A DNA stretch of 64,000 nucleotides from Psychroserpens damuponensis (GTDB lineage Bacteria; Bacteroidota; Bacteroidia; Flavobacteriales; Flavobacteriaceae): positions 124,001 to 188,000 of the forward strand of contig NZ_JXJO01000010.1 of the NCBI RefSeq assembly GCF_000826655.1, read 5' to 3'. Position numbers and translations under genes: made by a program. The notes beneath the pieces are model-generated. The model was not told the DNA's origin and made no database searches. It saw only the letters and a program-made list of their open reading frames with translations. This document shows, piece after piece, positions 45,815-53,857 of this stretch. Position 1 is the first letter of the stretch, and every line of letters starts with the position of its first letter.

Positions 45815-48800
45815 ATGAAAACAAAATTATACCACTTGTTATCTTTTTCTTTCTTACTAGCATCTCTTTCTTTAAATGCCCAAGAAAGTCAATGGCAGAA
45901 AACTCAATTTATTGAAGGTACCCAAGGTGTCTCACTACAAGGTTTAAACCAAAAACACTATTCAGTTTTTAATTTAGATATAGAAAAAATTAAACAGCAA
46001 CTTACCAATGCTCCTTTGAGGCAGCAGTCTCAAGGATACTCCAACACACTCGTTAGCTTTCCTAGTATTAATGGTAAACTACAACAATACCGTATAGTAG
46101 AAACTTCTATTTTTTCTTCGGAAGACAATGCAGCACAACACCCAAATATTAAAACTTATTTAGGCTTTAATACAGGTAATTCAAGCACAAGAATACGTTT
46201 TAGCATTACACCTTTAGGTCTTAAAGCAATGATTTCTGAGCCAGGAAAAGAAGTTGTTTACATACAACCAGTTACTAAAGTATCTAATGGTCAATATTTA
46301 ATTTATAATAAACGAGCAGAGATTAACGCATCTAATACTTATGAATGTTTAACCGAAGACATTGACATTTCAAAAACAATTACCAATAATCAAATATCAA
46401 GAGATGCCAACGACCAAGTTTTAAGAACCTTTAGAATGGCAATGTCTGTAACATCAGAGTACACCAATTTTTGGGATGATGGAGACAACTCTAATGGCAA
46501 TGCACAGGAAGACGCTTTAGCTCAATTGGTTTCAACATTAAATAGAACCAATGAGGTCTTTGAAGTAGACATGGCAATTACATTTTTATTAGTAGATACA
46601 CTAGATGATCCTGCTCTAGACCTAGTGTACTCTGGAACAGATCCTTACGGAAACAATTTAAATGGAGATTTACAATCAAATCTAACAGCTACTGTTGGAG
46701 AAGGAGACTATGATATTGGACATCTTTTGGACTTTGGAGGTAATAACGGTAATGCAGGATGTATAGGTTGTGTTTGCGAAAGCGGAAAAGGAAGTGGTTT
46801 TTCCTCACATTCATTTGCCGATAATGATGGAGGCCCTTTTATGGCCGACTTTTTTGACATAGATTATGTGCCACACGAAATAGGACATCAAATGGGAGCA
46901 AATCACACATATTCTTATAATTCTGAACAAACAGGTGTAAATGTTGAGCCTGGAAGCGGAACAACTATCATGGGTTACGCAGGTATTACAGGAGGAAATG
47001 ATGTTCAAGATCATAGCGATCCTTACTTTCATTATGCGAGTATTGATCAAATTCTTGACAATGTAACTAGTGGAGCTAATCAATGCGCTATCGTTACAAA
47101 CATAACCAACAATCCACCAATTGCAAATGCTGGCAATGATTTTACCATACCTATGGGAACCGCTTTTATTTTAAAAGGCGCAGCTACAGATGATAATTCG
47201 GGAGATATTTTAACCTACACTTGGGAACAAATTGATGACGGCATAACCACTAACGGAAGTTTTGGCCCAAATAAAACTACAGGAGCTGTTTGGCGATCTA
47301 GACCTCCTAGCATTTCACCTAATAGATATATGCCAATTTTAAACAGAGTATTAAATGGGCAATTGACAGAATCTAACCCTGTTGAAACTACTGAAAACAC
47401 ATCTTGGGAGACCGTATCTACAGTTAGTAGAAATTTAAATTTCGCGCTTACTGTGAGAGATCGATCTGATGCAGGAGGTGTTGGTCAAATGCCTCAAACA
47501 GATTTTGATGAAATGATAGTAACTGTAGATGACACCTCTGGACCTTTTACTGTTACGTCTCAAAGTACAAATGAAAATTGGGATGCAGGCTCAACCCAAA
47601 CTATTACTTGGGATGTTGCAGGAACAAATACAGGATCTGTTAATACACCAACTGTAAATATTCTCTTATCTGTAGATGGCGGACAAACTTTCCCTTTTAT
47701 AATGGCCTCCAATGTTCCTAATGATGGCTCTCACAGTGTAACTGTACCAATAACAGGTGGAGACACTAGTATGGCTAGAATAATTGTTGAAGGAAACAAT
47801 AATATTTTTTATGCTGTTAACTCAAGTAGTTTTTCCATACAAGAATCAGAATTTGTTATTACATTAGATGATTCATCTGTTAATATTTGCCAACCAGATA
47901 ATGCTATTTACAATTTCACGTACAACACATTTCTCGGTTTTAATGATCCTTCTACTTTTTCTGTAGTTGGATTACCTGCAGGAGTAACAGCAGTAATAAA
48001 TCCTTTAACCGCTACAACAAATGGTACCACCGGAACAATAACAGTATCTGGAACAAACACCTTACCTGTTGGGAGTTATAATTTTACTTTTCAAGGGACA
48101 TCTGGCACTATAACAAAATCAGTAGATGCAACACTAAATATATTTAGCCCTACATTAGATCCTGTGACGCTAGTAAGCCATGCAAATGGAGCTATTGATG
48201 TGCCAGCCGATGGTACTTTAGAGTGGGATTTAAATACTAATGCTCAAGATTATTTAATTGAAATTGCTACTGACGCAAGTTTTAATTCTATCATTGAGAC
48301 TGCAACTACTATGTCTAATTCTTACGTAACTTCTAATTTAGGTGCAAATACAGAATATTTTTGGAGAGTAACAGCTTCTAACCAATGTGCAACTGCTATA
48401 CCATCTTCTACATTTAGTTTTACAACTGCTAATTTAACGTGTGATGTTTTTATAGACGACATAGCTCAAAGCATTTCACCTAATGGAGCAGGCAACACCA
48501 TTACCTCTACTATAAATATTGGACCTAATTTTCCACTTACTGATGTCAATGTCGTTATTGATATAAATCATACATGGGTTGGAGATTTAGATATTACATT
48601 AACAAGTCCTGCTGGTACTGTGATTGAATTAACATCAGACAACGGGTTTAACGGTGACAATTATACCGATACGGTGTTTGATCAAGAAGGCACTGATGGC
48701 TCCATTGTTGATGGAGCTGCACCTTTTACAGGTAGTTATATTCCTGAAGGAGACTTATCAACTTTGAATGGCGAAATGTCTGGTGGAGACTGGATTCTTA

Positions 48801-49150
48801 CTGTTGTTGATGATGCTAACGCAGATGGTGGTACTTTTAATAGTTTTAGCTTAGCGCTTTGTGTACAAGGAACACTTTCTGTAGATGACTTAGACAGCAA
48901 TTTTTCTGAGTTTTTAGTATACCCAAATCCAAACAATGGTTCATTTAACATAAAACTAAACAGTGTATCAAATAATGACATTGATATTTCTGTATTTGAT
49001 ATAAGAGGAAGACAAATTTACAACAACCTTTATAAAAGTTCTCCTCGTTTTAATAAGGTTATTAGTTTAGAAAATGTTCAATCTGGAGTTTATCTTGTGC
49101 AAGTAAGCAATGGCTTAAACAAACAAACTAAAAAAATTATAGTCAATTAA
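45815..49150 (+). CDS. T9SS-exported reprolysin-like metalloprotease
   Basis: The 1111-residue protein has a signal peptide (ending LSLNAQE), a propeptide region and a metzincin core with VPHEIGHQMGANHTYS near residue 353, the HExxHxxGxxH zinc signature, plus a Met turn (TIMGYAG). Ig- and fibronectin-like segments, a P domain (about 882-1018) and a T9SS tail (FLVYPNPNNGSF... to KKIIVN) follow. P domain and tail resemble those of the gene before it, so the two share module ancestry. It is probably a secreted protease. Confidence 0.88.
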   Translation: MKTKLYHLLSFSFLLASLSLNAQESQWQKTQFIEGTQGVSLQGLNQKHYSVFNLDIEKIKQQLTNAPLRQQSQGYSNTLVSFPSINGKLQQYRIVETSIFSSEDNAAQHPNIKTYLGFNTGNSSTRIRFSITPLGLKAMISEPGKEVVYIQPVTKVSNGQYLIYNKRAEINASNTYECLTEDIDISKTITNNQISRDANDQVLRTFRMAMSVTSEYTNFWDDGDNSNGNAQEDALAQLVSTLNRTNEVFEVDMAITFLLVDTLDDPALDLVYSGTDPYGNNLNGDLQSNLTATVGEGDYDIGHLLDFGGNNGNAGCIGCVCESGKGSGFSSHSFADNDGGPFMADFFDIDYVPHEIGHQMGANHTYSYNSEQTGVNVEPGSGTTIMGYAGITGGNDVQDHSDPYFHYASIDQILDNVTSGANQCAIVTNITNNPPIANAGNDFTIPMGTAFILKGAATDDNSGDILTYTWEQIDDGITTNGSFGPNKTTGAVWRSRPPSISPNRYMPILNRVLNGQLTESNPVETTENTSWETVSTVSRNLNFALTVRDRSDAGGVGQMPQTDFDEMIVTVDDTSGPFTVTSQSTNENWDAGSTQTITWDVAGTNTGSVNTPTVNILLSVDGGQTFPFIMASNVPNDGSHSVTVPITGGDTSMARIIVEGNNNIFYAVNSSSFSIQESEFVITLDDSSVNICQPDNAIYNFTYNTFLGFNDPSTFSVVGLPAGVTAVINPLTATTNGTTGTITVSGTNTLPVGSYNFTFQGTSGTITKSVDATLNIFSPTLDPVTLVSHANGAIDVPADGTLEWDLNTNAQDYLIEIATDASFNSIIETATTMSNSYVTSNLGANTEYFWRVTASNQCATAIPSSTFSFTTANLTCDVFIDDIAQSISPNGAGNTITSTINIGPNFPLTDVNVVIDINHTWVGDLDITLTSPAGTVIELTSDNGFNGDNYTDTVFDQEGTDGSIVDGAAPFTGSYIPEGDLSTLNGEMSGGDWILTVVDDANADGGTFNSFSLALCVQGTLSVDDLDSNFSEFLVYPNPNNGSFNIKLNSVSNNDIDISVFDIRGRQIYNNLYKSSPRFNKVISLENVQSGVYLVQVSNGLNKQTKKIIVN

Positions 49151-49173
49151 ATTACAAATGTTGTATTATAAAA

Positions 49174-49200
49174 AAAAGGAAGCTTTAACAGCTTCCTTTT
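49174..49200. terminator. Bidirectional terminator between the reprolysin gene and pth
   Basis: 11-base arms aaaaggaagct (49174-49184) and agcttcctttt (49190-49200) lie between convergent genes, with A and T tracts outside; the pth stop lies in the T tract. Confidence 0.85.
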
Positions 49201-49201
49201 T

Positions 49202-49768
49202 TTATTTACCATTAAACGTGTTCATGGTATTTTGTATTCCTGCCAAACCAAAAGATTTAATTAGCTCTATAGATTTTTCAAAACGCTCTGGCAACTTACT
49301 ATATTCGTCCTCAGTCCATTCACCTAAAACATAATCTACTTGCCGTCCTTTACTAAATTCATCGCTGATACCAAATCTAAACCTATTATATTTCGTGGTT
49401 TGCAAGGTATGCTGAATGTCTTTTAGACCATTGTGTCCTCCATCGCTACCTTTAGTTTTAACTCTAATGTTTCCGAAGGGAAGGTTTAAATCGTCTGTAA
49501 TTACGAGCAAGTTCTCTTGTGGTATTTTTTCTTTTGTTAACCAATATTGCACTGCTTTTCCGCTTAAATTCATGTACGTACTAGGCTTTAAAAGAATAAA
49601 CGTTCTTCCCTTAATTTTGTAGGTTGTTATATCTCCAAGTTTTTGAGTTTCGAAAGTAAGGGCTTCTTTATGAGCTAAAGCATCTAAGATTTTAAAGCCT
49701 ATATTATGCCTTGTATTTGTATATTTTTCGCCAATGTTGCCTAACCCAACAATAAGAAATTTTTTCAT
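49202..49768 (-). CDS. pth: Peptidyl-tRNA hydrolase
   Basis: The 188-residue protein has the family motifs: GLGNIGEKYTNTRHNIGFKILD with the catalytic histidine, LLKPSTYMNLSGKAV, and KGSDGGHNGLKDI. It releases tRNA from dropped peptidyl-tRNA. It follows rplY on the same strand, a usual arrangement. Confidence 0.96.
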   Translation of the reverse strand: MKKFLIVGLGNIGEKYTNTRHNIGFKILDALAHKEALTFETQKLGDITTYKIKGRTFILLKPSTYMNLSGKAVQYWLTKEKIPQENLLVITDDLNLPFGNIRVKTKGSDGGHNGLKDIQHTLQTTKYNRFRFGISDEFSKGRQVDYVLGEWTEDEYSKLPERFEKSIELIKSFGLAGIQNTMNTFNGK

Positions 49769-49877
49769 AGGATCTTTTTCTTCTACATCAAATGATGCAG
49801 ATTTATTATTAAATAGGTTACGTATAAATTTCCAGATAATATTTACATTTAGTTGTACTACTACTTTTCAAAAATAA

Positions 49878-49909
49878 AAAAGCATTCTAAATAAATAGAA
49901 TGCTTTTTA
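49878..49909 (-). terminator. Terminator after rplY
   Basis: 13-base arms aaaaagcattcta (49878-49890) and tagaatgcttttt (49897-49909) lie 22 bp past the rplY stop, with T-rich sequence on the minus strand. Confidence 0.8.
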
Positions 49910-49930
49910 ATATTGTAGAACAAAATATGT

Positions 49931-50575
49931 TTATTCTTTTACTGCAGCTGCATCATCAGTTTCAGTTGAAGGCACTCCTCCATCTTCACCTTCAGTTTCA
50001 TCTTCATCGTCATCATCATCAATAACAGCAGTTCTAGCAGTTTTAATTTGCACTACTACTGTGTTATCTGCATGAAGTAATTCGTATCCTTCTCCTTCTA
50101 AAGCGGTAACATATAGTTTACCACCAATTTTAAGAGGTGTGATATCTGCTTCTAAGAAATCTGGTAAATTTTTAGGTAAAGCTTTTACTCTTAATTTACG
50201 TCTGTTTTTACGAAGAATACCTCCATTTAAAACTCCTCTAGATGTTCCTATAATATGTACAGGAATATCCATTGCAATTTCTTTGTCTTCAAATAAACGG
50301 TAGAAATCTACATGTAGAATTCTATCTGTTACTGGGTGAAATTGGATGTCTTGTAAAACAGCATCATAAGTTTCACCATTTTCTATGGCAATCACAACTG
50401 TATGCGCATTAGGCGTGTATACAAGTTTAGAAAAAGCCAATTCTGGTGCAGAGAAATGCACGTTTTGGTCTCCTCCGTATAATACGCAAGGAACCTGACC
50501 AGCATTACGTAAAGCCTTCGTTGCCTTCTTGCCTACGCTTTCTCTTTGAGATCCATTGATTGTAATTGATTTCAT
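49931..50575 (-). CDS. rplY: 50S ribosomal protein L25 (general stress protein Ctc type)
   Basis: The 214-residue protein has the N-terminal 5S-rRNA-binding L25 domain (about 1-95) and the C-terminal beta domain of the long TL5/Ctc form, ending in a strongly acidic tail ([14 protein letters not shown]). It binds 5S rRNA in the large subunit. It follows prs by about 100 bp. Confidence 0.93.
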   Translation of the reverse strand: MKSITINGSQRESVGKKATKALRNAGQVPCVLYGGDQNVHFSAPELAFSKLVYTPNAHTVVIAIENGETYDAVLQDIQFHPVTDRILHVDFYRLFEDKEIAMDIPVHIIGTSRGVLNGGILRKNRRKLRVKALPKNLPDFLEADITPLKIGGKLYVTALEGEGYELLHADNTVVVQIKTARTAVIDDDDDEDETEGEDGGVPSTETDDAAAVKE

Positions 50576-50674
50576 TTAAAAAAATTTATAATTATTATTA
50601 ATACTCATTTTTATAACCGTAGTAAAAAATACACTTTGGTTGTAAAGCTCATTTCTAGTAGCTGAGCTAAAAAG

Positions 50675-51616
50675 CTACATTAAAAACTTCGAGCTGATAG
50701 ATCTATTAAAATGCACATTATGCATTACTTCTGCGAATAAATCAGCACAGCTTAAAACTCTAATTTTTTCACTTTTTTGTTTGAGCGGAATTGAATCTGT
50801 TACGATCAACTCTTCTAGTTTAGAGTTTTCTAGTTTATTATATGCTTCACCTGATAAAATAGGATGTGTACAAATAGCTCTTACACTAAGTGCTCCTTTT
50901 TCCATCATTAAATCTGCTGCCTTGGTTAATGTTCCTGCTGTATCTACCATATCATCTACCAATACGACATTTTTTCCAGTAACATCTCCAATTAATTCCA
51001 TATGAGAAATCACATTAGCTTTTGCACGTTGCTTATAGCAAATAACCACATCACTTTCTAAGGCTTTAGAATACGCATAAGCACGTTTTGATCCACCCAT
51101 ATCTGGAGAAGCAATAGTTAGATTTTCTAAATTAAGTGATTTTAAATATGGTAAAAATATCGTTGATGCAAACAAATGATCTACTGGTTTCTCAAAGAAA
51201 CCCTGTATTTGATCTGCATGCAAATCCATAGTAATGATACGCGTTGCACCTGCAGCTTCTAACATTTTTGCTACTAATTTTGCAGCGATAGGAACTCTAG
51301 GTTTATCTTTACGATCTTGTCTTGCCCAACCAAAATAAGGTAAAACAGCGGTAATGTGTCTTGCCGATGCTCGTTTTGCAGCATCAATCATCAACAACAT
51401 TTCCATTAAATTTTCTGGTCCAGGATGCGTAGAACCAATAATGAAAGTACGTGCACCTCTAATAGATTCTTCGTATGATGGCTGAAATTCACCATCACTA
51501 TATGTTGATGTAATAACATTACCTAAAGGCGCACCAAAGGTTGTAGCGATTTTCTCGGCAAGTTCTTTACTTTGTCCGCATGCAAATATTTTTGCTTCTG
51601 TCACTCCGTTTGGCAT
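50675..51616 (-). CDS. prs: Ribose-phosphate pyrophosphokinase
   Basis: The 313-residue protein has the PRPP synthetase features: DLHADQIQGFF near residue 130 and the PRPP-binding loop VVLVDDMVDTAGTL near 220. It makes PRPP for nucleotide, His and Trp synthesis. It is first of a prs-rplY-pth run and divergent from the tRNA-Leu gene. Confidence 0.96.
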   Translation of the reverse strand: MPNGVTEAKIFACGQSKELAEKIATTFGAPLGNVITSTYSDGEFQPSYEESIRGARTFIIGSTHPGPENLMEMLLMIDAAKRASARHITAVLPYFGWARQDRKDKPRVPIAAKLVAKMLEAAGATRIITMDLHADQIQGFFEKPVDHLFASTIFLPYLKSLNLENLTIASPDMGGSKRAYAYSKALESDVVICYKQRAKANVISHMELIGDVTGKNVVLVDDMVDTAGTLTKAADLMMEKGALSVRAICTHPILSGEAYNKLENSKLEELIVTDSIPLKQKSEKIRVLSCADLFAEVMHNVHFNRSISSKFLM

Positions 51617-51740
51617 TGGTAATGAATTATTTGTGTTAATAAGACACGCTTTATTTTAACGAGGTGCAAATTTAGGAATTTATTTGAACTGAAAAAGCAT
51701 AAAACCTACTATTTTTGACAGATTGTAATAAATTATTTTA

Positions 51741-51748
51741 TAATTTTG
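51741..51748 (+). promoter_or_regulatory. -7 box of tRNA-Leu
   Basis: TAATTTTG is an exact TAnnTTTG match 13 bases before the tRNA. Possible TTG boxes are at 51715 (23-base gap) and 51723 (15-base gap). Confidence 0.6.
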
Positions 51749-51760
51749 CAGTCTGAAAAC

Positions 51761-51842
51761 GCTCAAGTGGTGGAATTGGTAGACACGTTGGATTCAAAAT
51801 CCAATGTCGCGAGACGTGTGGGTTCGATTCCCACCTTGAGTA
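51761..51842 (+). tRNA. tRNA-Leu (CAA anticodon)
   Basis: A class II tRNA with the long variable arm. The acceptor strand gctcaag pairs with cttgagt (one G-U), the D arm contains aattggtagac, the anticodon stem is ttgga/tccaa around loop ttcaaaa (anticodon CAA), and the T arm is gtggg/cccac around ttcgatt. CCA is not encoded. Its 3' end serves as the attachment site of the integrated element, and the insertion keeps the gene intact. Confidence 0.95.
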
Positions 51843-51843
51843 C
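51823..51843. repeat. attL: 21-bp tRNA 3'-end core of the integrated element
   Basis: The last bases of tRNA-Leu from ttcgattccc to gagtac are repeated exactly at 58111-58131. The repeat marks the left junction. Confidence 0.9.
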
Positions 51844-51860
51844 TTATTTAATGTTTATTG

Positions 51861-51899
51861 AACCTTAATAGCTTGAAAAACAGTTGTTAAGGTTTTTTT
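51861..51899 (+). terminator. Terminator now serving tRNA-Leu, supplied by the element
   Basis: Arms aaccttaa (51861-51868) and ttaaggtt (51887-51894) are followed by a T run. It lies inside attL. The original tRNA terminator appears to be at 58135-58168. Confidence 0.6.
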
Positions 51900-51911
51900 A
51901 TAGCTTATTTT

Positions 51912-51930
51912 TGTACGGTTATTGTATTGT
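51912..51930. repeat. Arm-type repeat, left copy
   Basis: tgtacggttattgtattgt matches 57962-57980 at 17 of 19 bases in the same orientation. Each copy lies inside the element, 69 and 131 bp from the cores, as expected for integrase or Xis arm-binding sites. Confidence 0.6.
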
Positions 51931-52193
51931 GGGATTGGTTAAGGGGGGGGGTGTGTCCTGAATTACATTTCTATCATTTTACCAGCATAATTATTTGAAG
52001 TTTTCGAAGCTATTTGTTTATAGCTATCAATAATATTTGTTAATAACTCAATATGAATAGTAGATAAATTGTAATTCCTGAATAACATTTATAGTATAGT
52101 TGTTAATGTCATTTTGCCACTAATTAAATAAGCCATTCTAACGACGTTGTTAGTTTAGATAGTAGTTTGTATGGTCTTTCTTGCTGGTGCGTG

Positions 52194-52234
52194 AGTGGCT
52201 GGCTGTGTGCGTGTTGCGTGTGTTCTGGTGCGTG
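52194..52234. repeat. TGCGTG cluster in a GT-rich block
   Basis: TGCGTG occurs at 52198, 52208, 52215 and 52229, and the decamer ctggtgcgtg occurs twice (52194, 52225). The composition is unlike the AT-rich surroundings. Confidence 0.6.
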
Positions 52235-52518
52235 CTTATGTAGGTAGTAAATAATAATAGTTATCTGTAGTATATAAGTCTTAGGGTTAAGATGTAACTA
52301 CTTGATAATGTGATAGTTAAAAAGGTACTTTCAGAGGTAACTACCTAATAGGCAATATGTTCTAGCCTGCGTTAAGCATACACTTAGCGTATATTTCAAC
52401 CTTGTTATATTGGTCGTTATAGATAAAAACTATCATAAATATATTTTATCATTGAATATAACTATAATAAGGGTTTTAGCTGGCTTTAGGTGTGATGTAA
52501 CAAATAAATATAACAAGC

Positions 52519-52558
52519 AAAAAAAAGCCTGCTATCGTAATGATAACAAGCCTTTTTT
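52519..52558 (-). terminator. Terminator of the element operon
   Basis: A long hairpin with A/T-rich outer arms. Its A-C mismatches on the plus strand become G-U pairs in minus-strand RNA, which fits termination of the leftward genes ending at 52576. Confidence 0.65.
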
Positions 52559-52575
52559 CAAACAGTCTGACAAAT

Positions 52576-52722
52576 CTAAGTTCTAAACATAATTATTAAG
52601 ACTCCTTCATCTGTTACGATTGGATTCGTTTTAATTTTATAATTATCTGCTGCCGCCTCATCAATTTCAATCTGTAAATCTTCGGCTAAGTGCTTAACGA
52701 TTATCTTATACTCTGGCGCCAT
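52576..52722 (-). CDS. Hypothetical 48-residue element protein
   Basis: The frame reads MAPEYKIIVKHLAEDLQIEI and ends in VLIIMFRT. The composition is protein-like, with acidic and alternating hydrophobic residues. Its ATG lies inside the end of the next small gene (17-base overlap), a sign of coupled translation. A terminator follows 18 bp after the stop. No family is recognised. Confidence 0.5.
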   Translation of the reverse strand: MAPEYKIIVKHLAEDLQIEIDEAAADNYKIKTNPIVTDEGVLIIMFRT

Positions 52723-52858
52723 CTTTTACCATTTTTATTTGATATTCCTTACCAATTTTTAGAACGTTCCCAACTGGGCTAAAACCTTTTGCATTGTGTT
52801 TTATTATTTCATGCTCAAGAGCTGTTTGTGTTTCTGCTGTGAGTGTTATATCTTCCAT
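52706..52858 (-). CDS. Hypothetical 50-residue element protein
   Basis: The frame reads MEDITLTAETQTALEHEIIK and ends KMVKDGARV. Its ATG lies one base past the stop of the 221-residue gene, so it belongs to the same transcript. The short strand-helix-strand look could suit a small DNA- or protein-binding factor; nothing specific is recognised. Confidence 0.5.
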   Translation of the reverse strand: MEDITLTAETQTALEHEIIKHNAKGFSPVGNVLKIGKEYQIKMVKDGARV

Positions 52859-52859
52859 G

Positions 52860-53525
52860 TTATTTAATATCTAAAATTGCGTTATAATTAAGTTCATAGC
52901 TTTTTAAATCTCTATCTAAAGACTTTACACATTTGCCGCATCCTGTCAATACATCTGCGTATGTGTTTTTCATTTTTCTACTTGCTTTTACAAAGTCCTC
53001 AATTGATGAAATTTTATCTATTTGGTTTTGATTAGTAGCGTATAATTTAAAAAACTCACTATCGACTGTAATTTTATAGCTATCTTTTAAAATACTTAGA
53101 AAGTCATCAATACAATATTCTTTTTTTGTAGGTGCTTCGGGGTGGCTTACTCTTTCAAAATTTTTTTCATAGGTCTCTTTTGAAAACCAGTAGTCGTGAT
53201 TTTGAGTATAAAAGTAGTGTTTAATATCAAGTAGCTTTTTGTATCTATTTTCAAGTTCTGTTAATTCATCTGTGTCAATATTGCATAAGATTAACCATTG
53301 TTCAAAATCTGCTTCAGGTATTCTCTGTTGCATCTTCTTTTTTTGATAGTCTTCAAATATTGTCACAAAATTACCGTCCTTTAAATCTGATAGCTTTAAT
53401 TTATGATCTACTTTTTGAGCTGTTAGTTCACTCTTTACGGCTTCCAGTAGTTCGGGAATAGCTTCTATTTTCTTGATAAACCTTTGCTGATAGTCTTCAT
53501 CATGGTGTAGTAATTGCTTTGTCAT
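52860..53525 (-). CDS. Hypothetical 221-residue element protein
   Basis: A charged, helical, cytoplasmic protein with several cysteines, including a CGKC pair near residue 196 (TGCGKCVKSLDRDL). No known domain is recognised. It follows the repeat-rich gap at 53526-53857 and begins a three-gene run with two tiny genes. As the main gene outside the integration-replication block it is the likeliest cargo, possibly interfering with phage or controlling packaging; this is speculation. Confidence 0.6.
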   Translation of the reverse strand: MTKQLLHHDEDYQQRFIKKIEAIPELLEAVKSELTAQKVDHKLKLSDLKDGNFVTIFEDYQKKKMQQRIPEADFEQWLILCNIDTDELTELENRYKKLLDIKHYFYTQNHDYWFSKETYEKNFERVSHPEAPTKKEYCIDDFLSILKDSYKITVDSEFFKLYATNQNQIDKISSIEDFVKASRKMKNTYADVLTGCGKCVKSLDRDLKSYELNYNAILDIK

Positions 53526-53857
53526 TTTTGTAATTGCCTTATTCAGGTCTTTGTTCGTGCCACTTTTTATTTATTCGTGGCTATTGTTTATAATATGTTA
53601 ATATGTGTTGCGGGTAATTGTGGCAATAACTAGGGCGGGCGTATATGATGGTGCATTTTGTTGAATTTTGTAAAATGTTAGGAGAGTTAATGGAATAGTA
53701 AAAACTTACTGTATATAAAAGTGTATTTATACATACATAGACTTATAATTTAATTAACTATCCTAACTATTAGTGTTTAAGTGCTTGTTTGTTAGAGGTT
53801 TACGTTTGTTAGGTGAGGTTAAAAACGTTAATTTCACCTAACTTTTTAAGTAATACC
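53526..53857. other. Gap with GTTAGG repeats, candidate replication origin
   Basis: The gap carries GTTAGG or its complement at 53677, 53762, 53808 and 53837, a further copy at 53857 running into the helicase end, and a GTTAGA variant at 53791. A hairpin with 9-base arms gttaggtga/tcacctaac spans 53808-53842. It adjoins the helicase gene, where satellite and plasmid origins often lie. No gene is seen. Confidence 0.5.

Larger units (their letters stand above)
51843..52575. other. Noncoding left end of the element
   Basis: No gene is visible in these 730 bases. They contain a terminator (51861-51899), an arm-type repeat (51912-51930), a run of nine G (51943-51951), a GT-rich cluster with four TGCGTG hexamers (52198-52234) and the minus-strand terminator of the element operon. 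Two short repeats starting cctgaat and acattt lie near 51957 and 52077. Confidence 0.65.

Noticed and set aside
51943-51951. Run of nine G as a quadruplex signal
   Set aside because: A single G run cannot form a normal four-tract quadruplex, and it may be a sequencing-length artefact.
52519-52558. Direct aagcct repeat read as part of an iteron set
   Set aside because: The sequence pairs as one hairpin with G-U pairs on the minus strand and lies right after the last gene, so a terminator explains it better.
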